Assembly (NCBI RefSeq): GCF_023701945.1
Contig: NZ_JABAEF010000027.1
Span: 1 to 64,000 of the forward strand
Source: Rhizobium sp. CG5
GTDB lineage: Bacteria; Pseudomonadota; Alphaproteobacteria; Rhizobiales; Rhizobiaceae
Length of the DNA stretch: 64,000 nucleotides
Direction: 5' to 3'
Each line of letters begins with the position of its first letter. Positions within the stretch are counted from its first letter, which is position 1. The notes beneath the pieces were generated by a model. The model had not been told where the DNA came from. It saw only the letters and a program-made list of their open reading frames with translations, and made no database searches. Made by a program: the position numbers and the translations under genes. Below are positions 16,806-24,989 of the stretch, one piece after another.

Positions 16806-17921
16806 ATGGCAGGGGCCTCGAAGGTAGGAGAGGGCAAGCAGCTTAGTGTTCGGGGTCTGACCCACAGTTACGGTGGGCAGAACGCGATCAAAGACATCGC
16901 GTTCGAGGTCGAGGCTGGTGAGATCGTAGCCCTTCTGGGGCCAAGCGGCTGCGGCAAGTCCACCGTCCTGCGGGCGATCGCCGGACTGATCCAGCCGAAG
17001 AGCGGGTTCATCCAGCTCGGTGGCCAGGATCTTGCCAATGTGTCCGCAAGGTCCCGTGGCATCGGCATGGTGTTCCAGAACTACGCACTGTTTCCGCACC
17101 TGACGGTGGCCGAGAACATCGCCTATCCGCTGGCCTGCCAGCAGGTGCCGCGTGCGAAGGGCAGGGAGCGGGTCGAGGAAATGCTCTCGCTCGTGCAGTT
17201 GAAGAGCTATGGAAACCGCCTGCCGCGTGAACTCTCGGGCGGCCAGCAGCAGCGCGTGGCCGTTGCCCGCGCCATTGCCGGCCGTCCCTCGCTTCTGTTG
17301 CTCGACGAGCCGTTCGGGGCGCTCGACCGGGCGCTTCGCTTCGATCTGCAGGTGGAGCTTCTGCATTTGCAGAAGACGCTCGGGATCACGACGCTGATCG
17401 TTACCCATGACCAAGAAGAGGCGCAAAGCCTTGCCGGTCGCCTCGTGCTGATGAACAAGGGCAATGTCGAGCAGATCGACACGCCCATGGCAGTCTATGA
17501 CCGGCCGAAGACGCTGTTCGTCAACACCTTCATCGGCCAGGCCAATATGCTGCATGGCACCGTGGAGGGGCTGGACGCAGAGGCAACGACCATTGCGCTC
17601 ACGAATGGCAAATCGGTTGTTCTGCCGCGCCGCCTGAACTTTACCATCGGCTCCAAGGTCACCATCACTTTCCGTCCAGAAGACGTGCGTCTGTCGACGG
17701 CCGCGAGCGGCTTTGCATTGCCGGCACGGCTGACCGTGTCCGTCCCTCTTGGGCCGACGCTCGTCCATGACCTTCTTCTCGAGGATGGCACGGGCCTGCG
17801 CGCGTCGCAGGTCCGGGGACCGTCTACCTTCATTCCCGAGCCGGGAGCCCAGCTCTTTGCCGAAATTGACACCACAAGGTGTCACGCCTTTCCGAGCGAA
17901 CCGGAAGCATCCAGTGAATGA
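16806..17921 (+). CDS. ABC ATPase, spermidine/iron type (PotA/FbpC-like)
   Basis: This 371-residue ATPase has Walker A GPSGCGKS at about residues 46-53, the signature LSGGQQQRVAVARA, Walker B LLLLDEPFGALD and the H-loop IVTHDQEEAQ. A C-terminal TOBE domain follows from about residue 290. I chose the ATG at 16806 because AAGGGGA precedes it at the right distance. An ATG at 16704 in the same frame would add 34 residues with no family match. Its stop overlaps an ATG of the next frame, and the next six genes follow with gaps of at most about 30 bases. It powers the importer formed by 18993-20634. Confidence 0.87.
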   Translation: MAGASKVGEGKQLSVRGLTHSYGGQNAIKDIAFEVEAGEIVALLGPSGCGKSTVLRAIAGLIQPKSGFIQLGGQDLANVSARSRGIGMVFQNYALFPHLTVAENIAYPLACQQVPRAKGRERVEEMLSLVQLKSYGNRLPRELSGGQQQRVAVARAIAGRPSLLLLDEPFGALDRALRFDLQVELLHLQKTLGITTLIVTHDQEEAQSLAGRLVLMNKGNVEQIDTPMAVYDRPKTLFVNTFIGQANMLHGTVEGLDAEATTIALTNGKSVVLPRRLNFTIGSKVTITFRPEDVRLSTAASGFALPARLTVSVPLGPTLVHDLLLEDGTGLRASQVRGPSTFIPEPGAQLFAEIDTTRCHAFPSEPEASSE

Positions 17922-17941
17922 ACAACAACAGAGGTGAACAG

Positions 17942-18982
17942 ATGCAAGATCTCAACATTACACGACGTCATTTCGGACTGCTCGCCGTCGGTGCGGCGGC
18001 AGCCGCCACACTGCCTTTCGCCGCACGCGCGGCTGGGGGAACCGCAGTTGCCGCGACTTTCCCCGGCAACTGGGAAGATGCCTATCGCACGGTGCTGACG
18101 CCGCTCGTGAAGGAAGCCGGTTTCGACCTGACGGTTGCCCCCGCCATGGCGCAGGATCAGCTTGCCAAGGTCATGGCGAGCCCCGGCAACCCGCCTTATG
18201 ACACGCTGCTGATGTCGCCCGGCCAGATGGCCGTCGCCATCGAGAACGACCTGATCGAGAAGATCGATCCGTCTAAGCTGAAGAACTGGAGCCTGCTCGA
18301 TCCGGCCTTCCAGGGCGAGTACGGCCCGACCGTGACCGTCGAAGTCAACGGGATCGCCTATAACCCGGATCTGGTGCCGGCTCCGAAGGGCTATCGTGAT
18401 CTGTTCGAAAATCCTGTCTACGATGGTCTGGTGTCCTGGACGGGCTTCGCTTCCAATACTGGCGTCATGGCCTATTCCGAGATCGCCAAGATCTTCGGTT
18501 CCGGCCCGACCGACATGGACGCCGTGTTCAAGCTGTTCAAGGACCATCCGGAGCATCTGAAAGGTGTCGTCGCCAGCACCAACCACCAGATGACACTGTT
18601 CCAGCAGGGCGAGATCGCCGTCTTCATGTGCTCGACCGGCAATGTCGCGAAGCTGAAGGCATTAGGCCTCAAGGCCGAGTTCGTCCAGCCCGAGACCGGC
18701 TCGCCGGCAGCTCCGGTCAACATCCACCTGACCAAAGGCTCCAAGAACCCGGATGCAGCCTATGCCTATATGGATGCCGCCATCTCCAAGGTAGCGCAGG
18801 ACAAGCTGAAAATGCCGCCGACCGAGATGTTCCCCACCAACAAGGACGTCGAGCTCACGCCCGGTATCGAGGCCTATGTGAAGCGCGAACAGCTTGCCTC
18901 GCTGGTCTATCCGGACTGGGCGGCGATCAACAAGAACCGTGCGGAATGGATCCGCCAGTTCGACGCTCTTGTGGCCGGTTGA
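17942..18982 (+). CDS. Spermidine/iron-type ABC binding protein
   Basis: This 346-residue periplasmic protein of the PotD/AfuA-like family has a twin-arginine-type signal peptide: TRRHFGLLAVGAAAAATLPFAARA, so export folded by Tat is likely. The mature domain starts GTAVAATFPGNWEDAYR, and NHQMTLFQQGEIAVFM and LTKGSKNPDAAYAYMD are characteristic later segments. The ATG at 17942 has AGAGGTGA upstream and is preferred to the overlapping ATG at 17918. The ligand cannot be told. The downstream creatinase-like and AllE-like genes suggest a nitrogen-rich amidino or ureido compound rather than a metal. Confidence 0.86.
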   Translation: MQDLNITRRHFGLLAVGAAAAATLPFAARAAGGTAVAATFPGNWEDAYRTVLTPLVKEAGFDLTVAPAMAQDQLAKVMASPGNPPYDTLLMSPGQMAVAIENDLIEKIDPSKLKNWSLLDPAFQGEYGPTVTVEVNGIAYNPDLVPAPKGYRDLFENPVYDGLVSWTGFASNTGVMAYSEIAKIFGSGPTDMDAVFKLFKDHPEHLKGVVASTNHQMTLFQQGEIAVFMCSTGNVAKLKALGLKAEFVQPETGSPAAPVNIHLTKGSKNPDAAYAYMDAAISKVAQDKLKMPPTEMFPTNKDVELTPGIEAYVKREQLASLVYPDWAAINKNRAEWIRQFDALVAG

Positions 18983-18992
18983 GGGTCATAAA

Positions 18993-19820
18993 ATGAAAGC
19001 GAGCGGCTTCCCATACGTTCTGCCGATGCTTCTGCTGTCGGTGGCGTTCTTTGCGACGCCGCTCGCCGTTCTCGTCGGGTTCAGCTTCATCGGCCCCGAC
19101 GGCCCCGCCCTTCACAATTACGTACGTTTTCTGGGCGATGCGTTCAATTACCGCGTTCTGGTCAACACAGCCACGCTCGGCCTGCAGACCATCGCCAGCA
19201 CCACCCTGCTCGGTATTCCAATAGCACTTCTCTATTGGCACAGCGGCAAGACCGCGCGACAGATCATCATCTTTCTGACCCTCATCCCGATGCTGACCAG
19301 CAATGTCGTGCGCACCTTCGCGTGGATTGTCATCCTCGGGCGACAGGGACCGATCAGCGAGACCTTTGTCGCTCTTGGGCTTGCGGATCGTCCGTTCACG
19401 CTGATGTCCACCGAACTCGGGCTCGTCATGGCCATGTGCCAGATAGACCTGCCGCTGATCATTCTGCCGCTGATCGCCATCCTGTCCCGCACGCCAGTAC
19501 AATTCAGCGAAGCGGCACAGGTCTCGGGTGCCGGACCGTGGCGGATTTTGGTGACGGTTCTGCTGCCGATGATGCTGCCGGGCCTGCTGGCGGGCTGGAT
19601 TCTCGTCTTTGCCAGCACCAGCGCTTCCTTCGTCACCCAGGCTGTCATCGGCGGTGCCCGCAACGTCTATGTACCGCAACTGATCTATCGCGAGGTCGGA
19701 ACGCTGTTCGACTGGCCGATGGCGTCTGCGATTGCCGTTGTCCTGCTTTTGTCGACCGGTATCCTTCTCGTCGCCATGACCATGATTTCCCGCCACAGGA
19801 GGCTTGTCGGCCATGCATAG
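18993..19820 (+). CDS. ABC permease, PotB-like
   Basis: This 275-residue inner-membrane permease has six predicted helices. Its conserved core is RQIIIFLTLIPMLTSNVVRTFAWIVILG, followed by the coupling loop SEAAQVSGAGPWRILVTVLLPMMLPG. It begins ten bases after the binding-protein stop. The frame is open upstream to 18894 inside that gene, but the ATG at 18993 starts right before the first helix. It overlaps the next permease gene by eight bases, which indicates translational coupling of the two channel subunits. Confidence 0.87.
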   Translation: MKASGFPYVLPMLLLSVAFFATPLAVLVGFSFIGPDGPALHNYVRFLGDAFNYRVLVNTATLGLQTIASTTLLGIPIALLYWHSGKTARQIIIFLTLIPMLTSNVVRTFAWIVILGRQGPISETFVALGLADRPFTLMSTELGLVMAMCQIDLPLIILPLIAILSRTPVQFSEAAQVSGAGPWRILVTVLLPMMLPGLLAGWILVFASTSASFVTQAVIGGARNVYVPQLIYREVGTLFDWPMASAIAVVLLLSTGILLVAMTMISRHRRLVGHA

Positions 19821-20634
19821 TCCTCGCGAAAATCCGTTTCCCGTCTTTCTCTACAAGGCCTTCGTCTTCGGCTTCGGTGGCCTCAGCCTGATCTATCTGG
19901 TGGCGCCGATTGTCATCGCGATCACCATGTCGTTCACCGCAGGCCAGACGCTCAAATACCCGCCGGAGGGATTTTCGCTCCGCTGGTACGAGGCGCTCCT
20001 CGATCCCGTCCGCTCCGGAACCGAACATATCGCAGCCGGTAATTCGCTGAAGATCGCAGCCCTTGCGGTGCTTGGATCGCTGCTGTTTGCCGTGCCGGCC
20101 ACCATCGGCATGGCGCGGATGTGGCGCAGCACGGTGAATGCACTCGAGCCGTTTCTGCTCGCGCCACTCGTCCTGCCAAGCCTCGTCTACGGTCTGGCAG
20201 CGCTAATTGTCGCGAACTTCGTCGGCTTCCAGCCGTCGCTCTGGCTCACCGTGATCGGCCATGTCGTCGTCTTCGGGCCGCTGATGTACCGGGCCGCATC
20301 GGTGGTAGCGCAAGGGATCAACCCGTCGCTGGCGGAAGCCTCCACCGTTATGGGCGCGACCTGGTACACAACGCTCCGGCGCGTGATCCTGCCGCTGCTG
20401 GCTCCCGGCATCCTTGCCGGTGCCTTTCTCGTCTTCATTCAATCGCTCGACAACGTTTCCGTCTCGCTCTTCCTCGCCGATGCACAAACCACCGTGCTCC
20501 CGCTCCGGATGTTCGCGCTGATCGAGGAGTCGCTCGATGTCCGCGTGGCGGCGATGTCCGGCATCTTGATCGCCCTCACGCTGGTGGTGATGCTGGTTGC
20601 AAGACGGGTGCTGACGCCCTCCCGGCAAGCCTGA
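19813..20634 (+). CDS. ABC permease, PotC-like
   Basis: This is the partner permease, 273 residues. The N-terminal helix at 12-40 is followed by TAGQTLKYPPEGFSLRWYEALLD, the PotC-type periplasmic segment, and the coupling loop AEASTVMGATWYTTLRRVILPLLAPG. The ATG at 19813 lies inside the end of the previous gene. A TTG at 19804 in frame is a less likely start. It is followed 31 bases later by the M24-family gene, with GGAAGGA in the gap, so transport and enzyme genes belong to the same transcript. Confidence 0.87.
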   Translation: MHSPRENPFPVFLYKAFVFGFGGLSLIYLVAPIVIAITMSFTAGQTLKYPPEGFSLRWYEALLDPVRSGTEHIAAGNSLKIAALAVLGSLLFAVPATIGMARMWRSTVNALEPFLLAPLVLPSLVYGLAALIVANFVGFQPSLWLTVIGHVVVFGPLMYRAASVVAQGINPSLAEASTVMGATWYTTLRRVILPLLAPGILAGAFLVFIQSLDNVSVSLFLADAQTTVLPLRMFALIEESLDVRVAAMSGILIALTLVVMLVARRVLTPSRQA

Positions 20635-20665
20635 CCTCATAAAAATACTTCTGGAAGGAATACCC

Positions 20666-22090
20666 ATGACCATCCATCCCACCAGGGCAGGCGCCTACCG
20701 CATCGGATCGCTGCTTGCCGATTTCCAGCCGGATTTCGATTTTGCGGCACCGCTGCCTTTGCCAATCGAAGAGTTCGAGGACCGCCTGCGTCGTATTCGC
20801 CGCCAGGCCGTCGAGGCCGGTCATGATGCGCTGATCGTGCATACTGGCGGCGTCGGCTGGTTCCACACGTCGAACGCCTATCTGCGCTATATCTGTGACT
20901 GGATGCGCGAGGGCGTGCTGATCATCCCGACGGATGTCGACAAACCGCTGACGCTTTTGTCCTTCTTCACCCAGTCCGTGCTTCTGCCGCCGGGTGGAGA
21001 GCCTGTCCTGGTGGAAGACATCTGGCAGATCGGCCCGATCGGTCGCGAGTATGCCGACCGTCCAGGTGACTCAGTGGTCAAGACGGCGGAGAAATGCGCC
21101 GAACTGTTGGCAGGCATGGGATTGTCGAAGGCGCAGATCGGCCGTATAGGTGATCGCACTTCGCTGACCTTCTGGGCGGCGCTCGACGAGCTGATGCCAA
21201 AGACCATGTTCGTCGCCGACAATGCCATTCTCGACCGGATGCAGAAAGTTCGCTCGCCGCGCGAGATCGACATGTTTCGGGCCGCCGCCCAGCTGGTCAG
21301 CATCGCCACACAGACAGCCTATCATGTCGCCAGGCCCGGTGTGACCGACCATGAAATCTATGCCGCCTTCACGCAAGGACAGCTTTCCTTCGGCGGTGAA
21401 ACCGGTGACGGCTATCAGATCGGCATCAACGAGTTCGGCACCCATTGCGGCAAGCCCTATGGCCATGTCGTCCGACCGGGCGACCTCATCAATCTCTACG
21501 TTTCCAACATCACCTATCGGGGATACACCGCCCAGACAGCCCGCATGATCGCGGTCGGAGAGATCACCAAGCGGCAGGAGGAGGTGCTGGCGGCCTGCAC
21601 CGAGGGCGTCAAGCGGGCGGAAAAGCTGATCCGGCCCGGTGCGCTGATGCGTGACGTCAACAACGCTGCCTTCGAGCCGATGATCGAGCGCGGCATGCTC
21701 TCGTCGCCGGAAGCGCGCACCATGCCTTACAACTGGGCGCCAATGGACGATGGCAGTGCGCGACTGATCCCGCGTCAATATGTGAAAAACATCGACTGGG
21801 AGGCGCAGGGCCGCACGCTGATGCATGTCTACCCGGCGACCCATGGGCCGCATAATCCCAATCTGGGTCATTCCGTCGGCATGGCCGGCGGGCAGAACAG
21901 CTTCAATATCTCGTCGCACAATTACGATCGGATGGAGGAGGGCATGGTGTTCGTGCTGCACACGCAGTGGCTCGAACCGCTTTCGGCGGGGTGCAACGTG
22001 GGTGACATGTATGTCGTTACCAAGGACGGATTCGAGAACCTCTCCCGCCATACGCCGCTTGAAACACACCGCGTAGCAGTCGAGGCCTGA
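20666..22090 (+). CDS. Creatinase-like M24 protein without metal ligands
   Basis: This 474-residue protein has the creatinase/aminopeptidase P plan: an N-terminal creatinase_N domain (to about residue 190) and a pita-bread M24 domain. In metallo-aminopeptidases the segment near residue 280 carries two metal-binding aspartates. Here it reads NLYVSNITYRGYTAQTAR, with V and Q at those positions, and the later glutamates are also changed (GMVFVLHTQW, NVGDMYVVTKDG). The GHSVGM histidine is kept. Creatinase itself works without metal, so an amidinohydrolase-like reaction is more plausible than peptide cleavage. It is followed two bases later by the flavin-reductase gene. Confidence 0.8.
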   Translation: MTIHPTRAGAYRIGSLLADFQPDFDFAAPLPLPIEEFEDRLRRIRRQAVEAGHDALIVHTGGVGWFHTSNAYLRYICDWMREGVLIIPTDVDKPLTLLSFFTQSVLLPPGGEPVLVEDIWQIGPIGREYADRPGDSVVKTAEKCAELLAGMGLSKAQIGRIGDRTSLTFWAALDELMPKTMFVADNAILDRMQKVRSPREIDMFRAAAQLVSIATQTAYHVARPGVTDHEIYAAFTQGQLSFGGETGDGYQIGINEFGTHCGKPYGHVVRPGDLINLYVSNITYRGYTAQTARMIAVGEITKRQEEVLAACTEGVKRAEKLIRPGALMRDVNNAAFEPMIERGMLSSPEARTMPYNWAPMDDGSARLIPRQYVKNIDWEAQGRTLMHVYPATHGPHNPNLGHSVGMAGGQNSFNISSHNYDRMEEGMVFVLHTQWLEPLSAGCNVGDMYVVTKDGFENLSRHTPLETHRVAVEA

Positions 22091-22091
22091 C

Positions 22092-22754
22092 ATGACCGAG
22101 CATACCCATTTCGATTTCGCCAAGCTCAATGAGCGTGAACGTTACAAAATACTCATCGGAACCGTGATCCCGCGCCCTATCGCGCTGGTGACGACGGTCG
22201 ACAAGGATGGGCACCCTAATGCTGGGCCCTTCAGCTTCTTCAACGTCCTAACCCACGATCCGGCGATCGTCGCGATCGGGGTCGAGAACTATTCCGACAT
22301 GCGCTTCAAGGACACCGCCCGCAACATCCGCGAAACGGGCGAATTCACTGTCCATATCTGCGATAATGCGCTGGTCGACCAGATGGAGGTCTGCGCCATC
22401 AAGTTCGGTCCCGAGGTGGACGAGATGGAGGAAGCAGGTCTTGCGACCGTTCCTGGCCAGATGGTGAAAAGCCCCCGTATTTTGGCCGCACCCGCAGCAC
22501 TGGAATGCCGCCGCCATACGACGCTTCAGGTCGGTCCGGCCCGTGAGATCATTCTCGGTGAAGTCGTCGGCGTGTTCGTTCGCAGTAACGCGGTCAACAC
22601 CGCGAACCTGCATATCGACCAGCAGCTCATGGACGCCGTCGGACGCATGGGCGGGCACACTTATACCCGCACCCGTGATCAGTTTGACATCAAGACGCTC
22701 ACCCCGCAGAAATGGGAGAATCGCAAGGCCGTTGAGACGTTGGTGGCAGAATGA
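22092..22754 (+). CDS. Flavin reductase-fold protein
   Basis: This 220-residue protein belongs to the flavin reductase-like (DIM6/NTAB, split-barrel FMN-binding) family. The N-terminal part contains IPRPIALVTTVDKDGHPNAGPFSFFNVLTHDPAIVAIG, the FMN-binding pattern seen in such proteins, and a later GEVVGVFV strand is also typical. Members reduce FMN for a monooxygenase or act as flavoenzymes on their own. No monooxygenase partner lies nearby, so an independent role is possible. Its stop overlaps the start of the AllE-like gene by four bases (ATGA). Confidence 0.85.
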   Translation: MTEHTHFDFAKLNERERYKILIGTVIPRPIALVTTVDKDGHPNAGPFSFFNVLTHDPAIVAIGVENYSDMRFKDTARNIRETGEFTVHICDNALVDQMEVCAIKFGPEVDEMEEAGLATVPGQMVKSPRILAAPAALECRRHTTLQVGPAREIILGEVVGVFVRSNAVNTANLHIDQQLMDAVGRMGGHTYTRTRDQFDIKTLTPQKWENRKAVETLVAE

Positions 22755-23569
22755 GTAATAATAGGTATTTTTCGCAGGTTGGCGGCCTTCCGCCGCAGAC
22801 CCAGACCCTGTCCAGCAAGGCCGTCTTCAAGACGGCCTATGCGGTGATCCCGAAGACGGTGATGAGCGACATCGTCACCAGCGTCTTGCCGCATTGGGAT
22901 GAAACCAGGGCCTGGATCATCGCGCGACCACTGAGCGGCTTTGCCGAGACCTTCGCCCAGTACATCATGGAAGTGAAGCCCGGTGGCGGCAGCGTCAGGC
23001 CGGAGCCGGACGCAAGGGCATCGGTGGCGATCTTCGTCGTCGAGGGCGAGGGCACGATTACCTATGACGGGAACGACTATCCAATACGTGCCGGATCGTT
23101 TGTCTATTTGCCTGCTGCAGCGAAATGGGCTTTCAGCAACGAGAGCGCTGCGCCGATCCGGTTTCACTGGGTCCGCAAGGCGTTCAAGGTCGTGGACGGC
23201 CTGCAACCGCCGCCCGCCATCTTCACCCATGAAGACGACTGCGCGATGCACGCCATGCCTGATACCGAGGGGCGCTGGGCGACCACCCGCTTCATCGATC
23301 CGTCCGACGTGCGCTACGACATGCACCTCAACATCGTCACCTTCGAGCCGGGCGCCATCATTCCCTTCATGGAAACGCACATTATGGAGCACGGGCTCTA
23401 TGTGCTCGAGGGCAAGGCCGTCTATCGCTTGAACGAGGACTGGGTCGAGGTCGAGGCCGGTGACTATATGTGGCTGCGCGCCTACTGCCCCCAGGCCTGC
23501 TATGCCGGCGGCCCGGGACGCTTCCGCTACCTGCTCTATAAGGATGTGAACCGCCATCCGGATTTGTGA
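22751..23569 (+). CDS. allE: (S)-ureidoglycine aminohydrolase-like bicupin
   Basis: This 272-residue bicupin is close to AllE (YlbA), which releases ammonia from (S)-ureidoglycine in allantoin breakdown. The C-terminal cupin holds METHIMEHGLYVLEGKAVYRL and MWLRAYCPQACYAGG, giving the Glu, two His and Gln ligands of the manganese site seen in AllE. The N-terminal cupin ends near residue 125. It is the last gene of the seven-gene operon. No allantoinase, allantoate amidohydrolase or ureidoglycolate gene lies in the window, so it may act on a related ureido compound or complement enzymes encoded elsewhere. Confidence 0.85.
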   Translation: MSNNRYFSQVGGLPPQTQTLSSKAVFKTAYAVIPKTVMSDIVTSVLPHWDETRAWIIARPLSGFAETFAQYIMEVKPGGGSVRPEPDARASVAIFVVEGEGTITYDGNDYPIRAGSFVYLPAAAKWAFSNESAAPIRFHWVRKAFKVVDGLQPPPAIFTHEDDCAMHAMPDTEGRWATTRFIDPSDVRYDMHLNIVTFEPGAIIPFMETHIMEHGLYVLEGKAVYRLNEDWVEVEAGDYMWLRAYCPQACYAGGPGRFRYLLYKDVNRHPDL

Positions 23570-24102
23570 GGTGAGTTGGGTTTCTCCCGTCTGCAAGTAA
23601 AGGGAAGGTCCCTGATGCGTACGCCGCTGCGACGTTCTTCGAATACCTGCTTCTTCTTGATCACGATGGCAGCGTACATTCTTCTTTCGGCTCACCTAAG
23701 AGCAAGAGCCTACGCATTCTTCCTGTAGCCAATGGTGGCTAATGGAGAATTCAAATCGGTATTGCAGAACATGATCCTGCCGCACTCGGCCGACTGGCTT
23801 GGAACGCCGGCAGGCAAGTCGGAGGTGCGCTGGAGCTGTCGGAGCGTACGGAGATTTTGCTAGGCGAGGCCCTGTCTCGGACCAGCTGCTTCCTGTACTG
23901 GAACGTTATGAAGTCCGCGTCTTCTATCTTCCGGATGGAAGCGGACATTCTCCTTCCGGCCCTATATCGCGCGACAGGGTCGTCGGTTCGTATCTCTCAA
24001 GGCAGCATATAAGTCTACGCTGCGATTTTGGGAACGCGCCGCTCGGTCAATCGCAGGAATCGTTGGTTGAGAGCCCCCGCAACCACTTCAAACATAAATC
24101 AA
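23570..24102. other. Intergenic region with relic open frame
   Basis: No complete gene is seen. The plus strand holds an 89-codon stop-to-stop frame at 23743-24012 with protein-like composition but no usable start (listed separately). The first 170 bases after the AllE stop show only short open frames. Confidence 0.4.
23743..24012 (+). pseudogene. Start-less 89-codon open frame of unknown origin
   Basis: After a stop at 23740-23742 a frame runs to TAA at 24010-24012 and reads GIAEHDPAALGRLAWNAGRQ and later SERTEILLGEALSRTSCFLY. The residue mix looks like a real helical protein, but the first ATG comes two thirds of the way in, so this is probably a 5'-truncated gene. I do not recognise the family. 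The rho-independent terminator at 24105 follows it by about 90 bases and may originally have served it. Confidence 0.35.
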
Positions 24103-24522
24103 TTACCGCTCCCATCTGATGGGGGCGGTTTTTGCGTTTGGGGGATTGGAAAACCCCAGAGCTGGTGACCTGAGGCCCAAATTCCCTCCGCTTTTCGGGA
24201 GAGTCTTGGGTTTCTTGCCACGAATGATGCCTTGAAGACCCATCATTCTTATGAGTCTGGCCACGGTGCAGCGGGCGACATCGAAGCCTTCTCGCTGCAA
24301 CTGTCGACAGACTTTCCGCACGCCATAGACCTGGAAGTTCTCGTTGAACACCCGGCGTATCTCGACTTTCATGGCAATATCATTCCGTTCGCGGGCCGAT
24401 AGGTGGTCCACGTCCGTGCGCTTGGCGATAACCTCATAATAGGTGGACGGGGCAATCGGCAGCAGCCTGCAGATCGGCTCGACCCCAAGCACCGAGCGGT
24501 ATTCATCGATGAAGGAAATCAT
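24103..24522 (-). pseudogene. IS3-family orfB remnant
   Basis: The first 115 or so residues match the HTH_21 part of IS3-type OrfB: MISFIDEYRSVLGVEPICRLLPIAPSTYYE, then NFQVYGVRKVCRQLQREG and VARLIRMMGLQGIIRGKK. The whole rve integrase core with the D, D and E catalytic residues is missing. The last codons read through unrelated sequence into the terminator. It cannot encode an active transposase. Confidence 0.85.
24105..24133 (+). terminator. Rho-independent terminator
   Basis: ACCGCTCCCAT (24105-24115) pairs with ATGGGGGCGGT (24119-24129) through 11 positions with one wobble and a CTG loop, followed by a run of five T residues. This is a textbook intrinsic terminator for plus-strand transcription, either of the relic frame at 23743-24012 or of read-through from the allE operon. 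The IS3 remnant begins at its edge. Confidence 0.8.
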
Positions 24523-24549
24523 CGCTTCAGTGGGCGGTCGAGCTTCCTC

Positions 24550-24888
24550 TTACCCTTTCGGTGAATGTATGCATTCGCCGAAAGGGTCCTGGGCAAAATA
24601 CGCCGAGGCTTTGCGTAAAATCTCGTTCGCCTGACGAAGCTCCAGGTTCTCCCGTTCCAGAGCCTTCATTTTCTCAGCTACGTCACTCGGCAAACCTGCA
24701 CGCTTGCCGCTGTCGACCTCGGCCTTCCTCACCCATTCATGGAGCGTATGCGCCGAGCAGACGATCTTGGCCGCTATCGATGATACCTCCGCCCAACGGG
24801 ACGGATGTTCGTCGTCTTGCTTGTCATAGACGTTGCTTCTCACGAGTTGGGGTCTCCGGCAAAGCCGGCGCGGTTCATATGCTTGCAT
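24550..24888 (-). pseudogene. IS3-family orfA remnant
   Basis: Residues from about 20 onward resemble the Tnp_1/IS3 OrfA helix-turn-helix protein: HPSRWAEVSSIAAKIVCSAHTLHEWVRKAE and the leucine-zipper-like MKALERENLELRQANEILRKASAYFA. The first part of the normal frame (TYSPEFK region) is missing and replaced by unrelated codons. With the orfB piece it forms one decayed IS3 copy read on the minus strand, ending about 100 bases upstream of lpiA. Confidence 0.8.
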
Positions 24889-24989
24889 TTTAGCTGCCTT
24901 AATTTGGAACCAATTCGGGCGTCAACCATCGCCCGACCAGGCTGGGAGCCGGTTTCTGAAGGGTACGCCGTCAATCCGGATAGGGTCGC

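Larger units (their letters stand above)
24103..24888 (-). mobile_element. Decayed IS3-family insertion sequence
   Basis: The element consists of an orfA piece and an orfB piece in the order expected for IS3, both truncated, with no recognisable terminal inverted repeats. One side abuts a rho-independent terminator, the other the lpiA promoter region. Confidence 0.75.

Noticed and set aside
20666..22090. Xaa-Pro aminopeptidase as the function of the M24 protein
   Set aside because: The metal-binding aspartates and glutamates are replaced, so a metallopeptidase activity is not supported.
12273..24989. Search for CRISPR arrays, tRNA or rRNA genes in the intergenic parts
   Set aside because: No regularly spaced repeats and no cloverleaf or rRNA-like sequence were seen here or elsewhere in the window by eye; a covariance-model scan would be needed for certainty.
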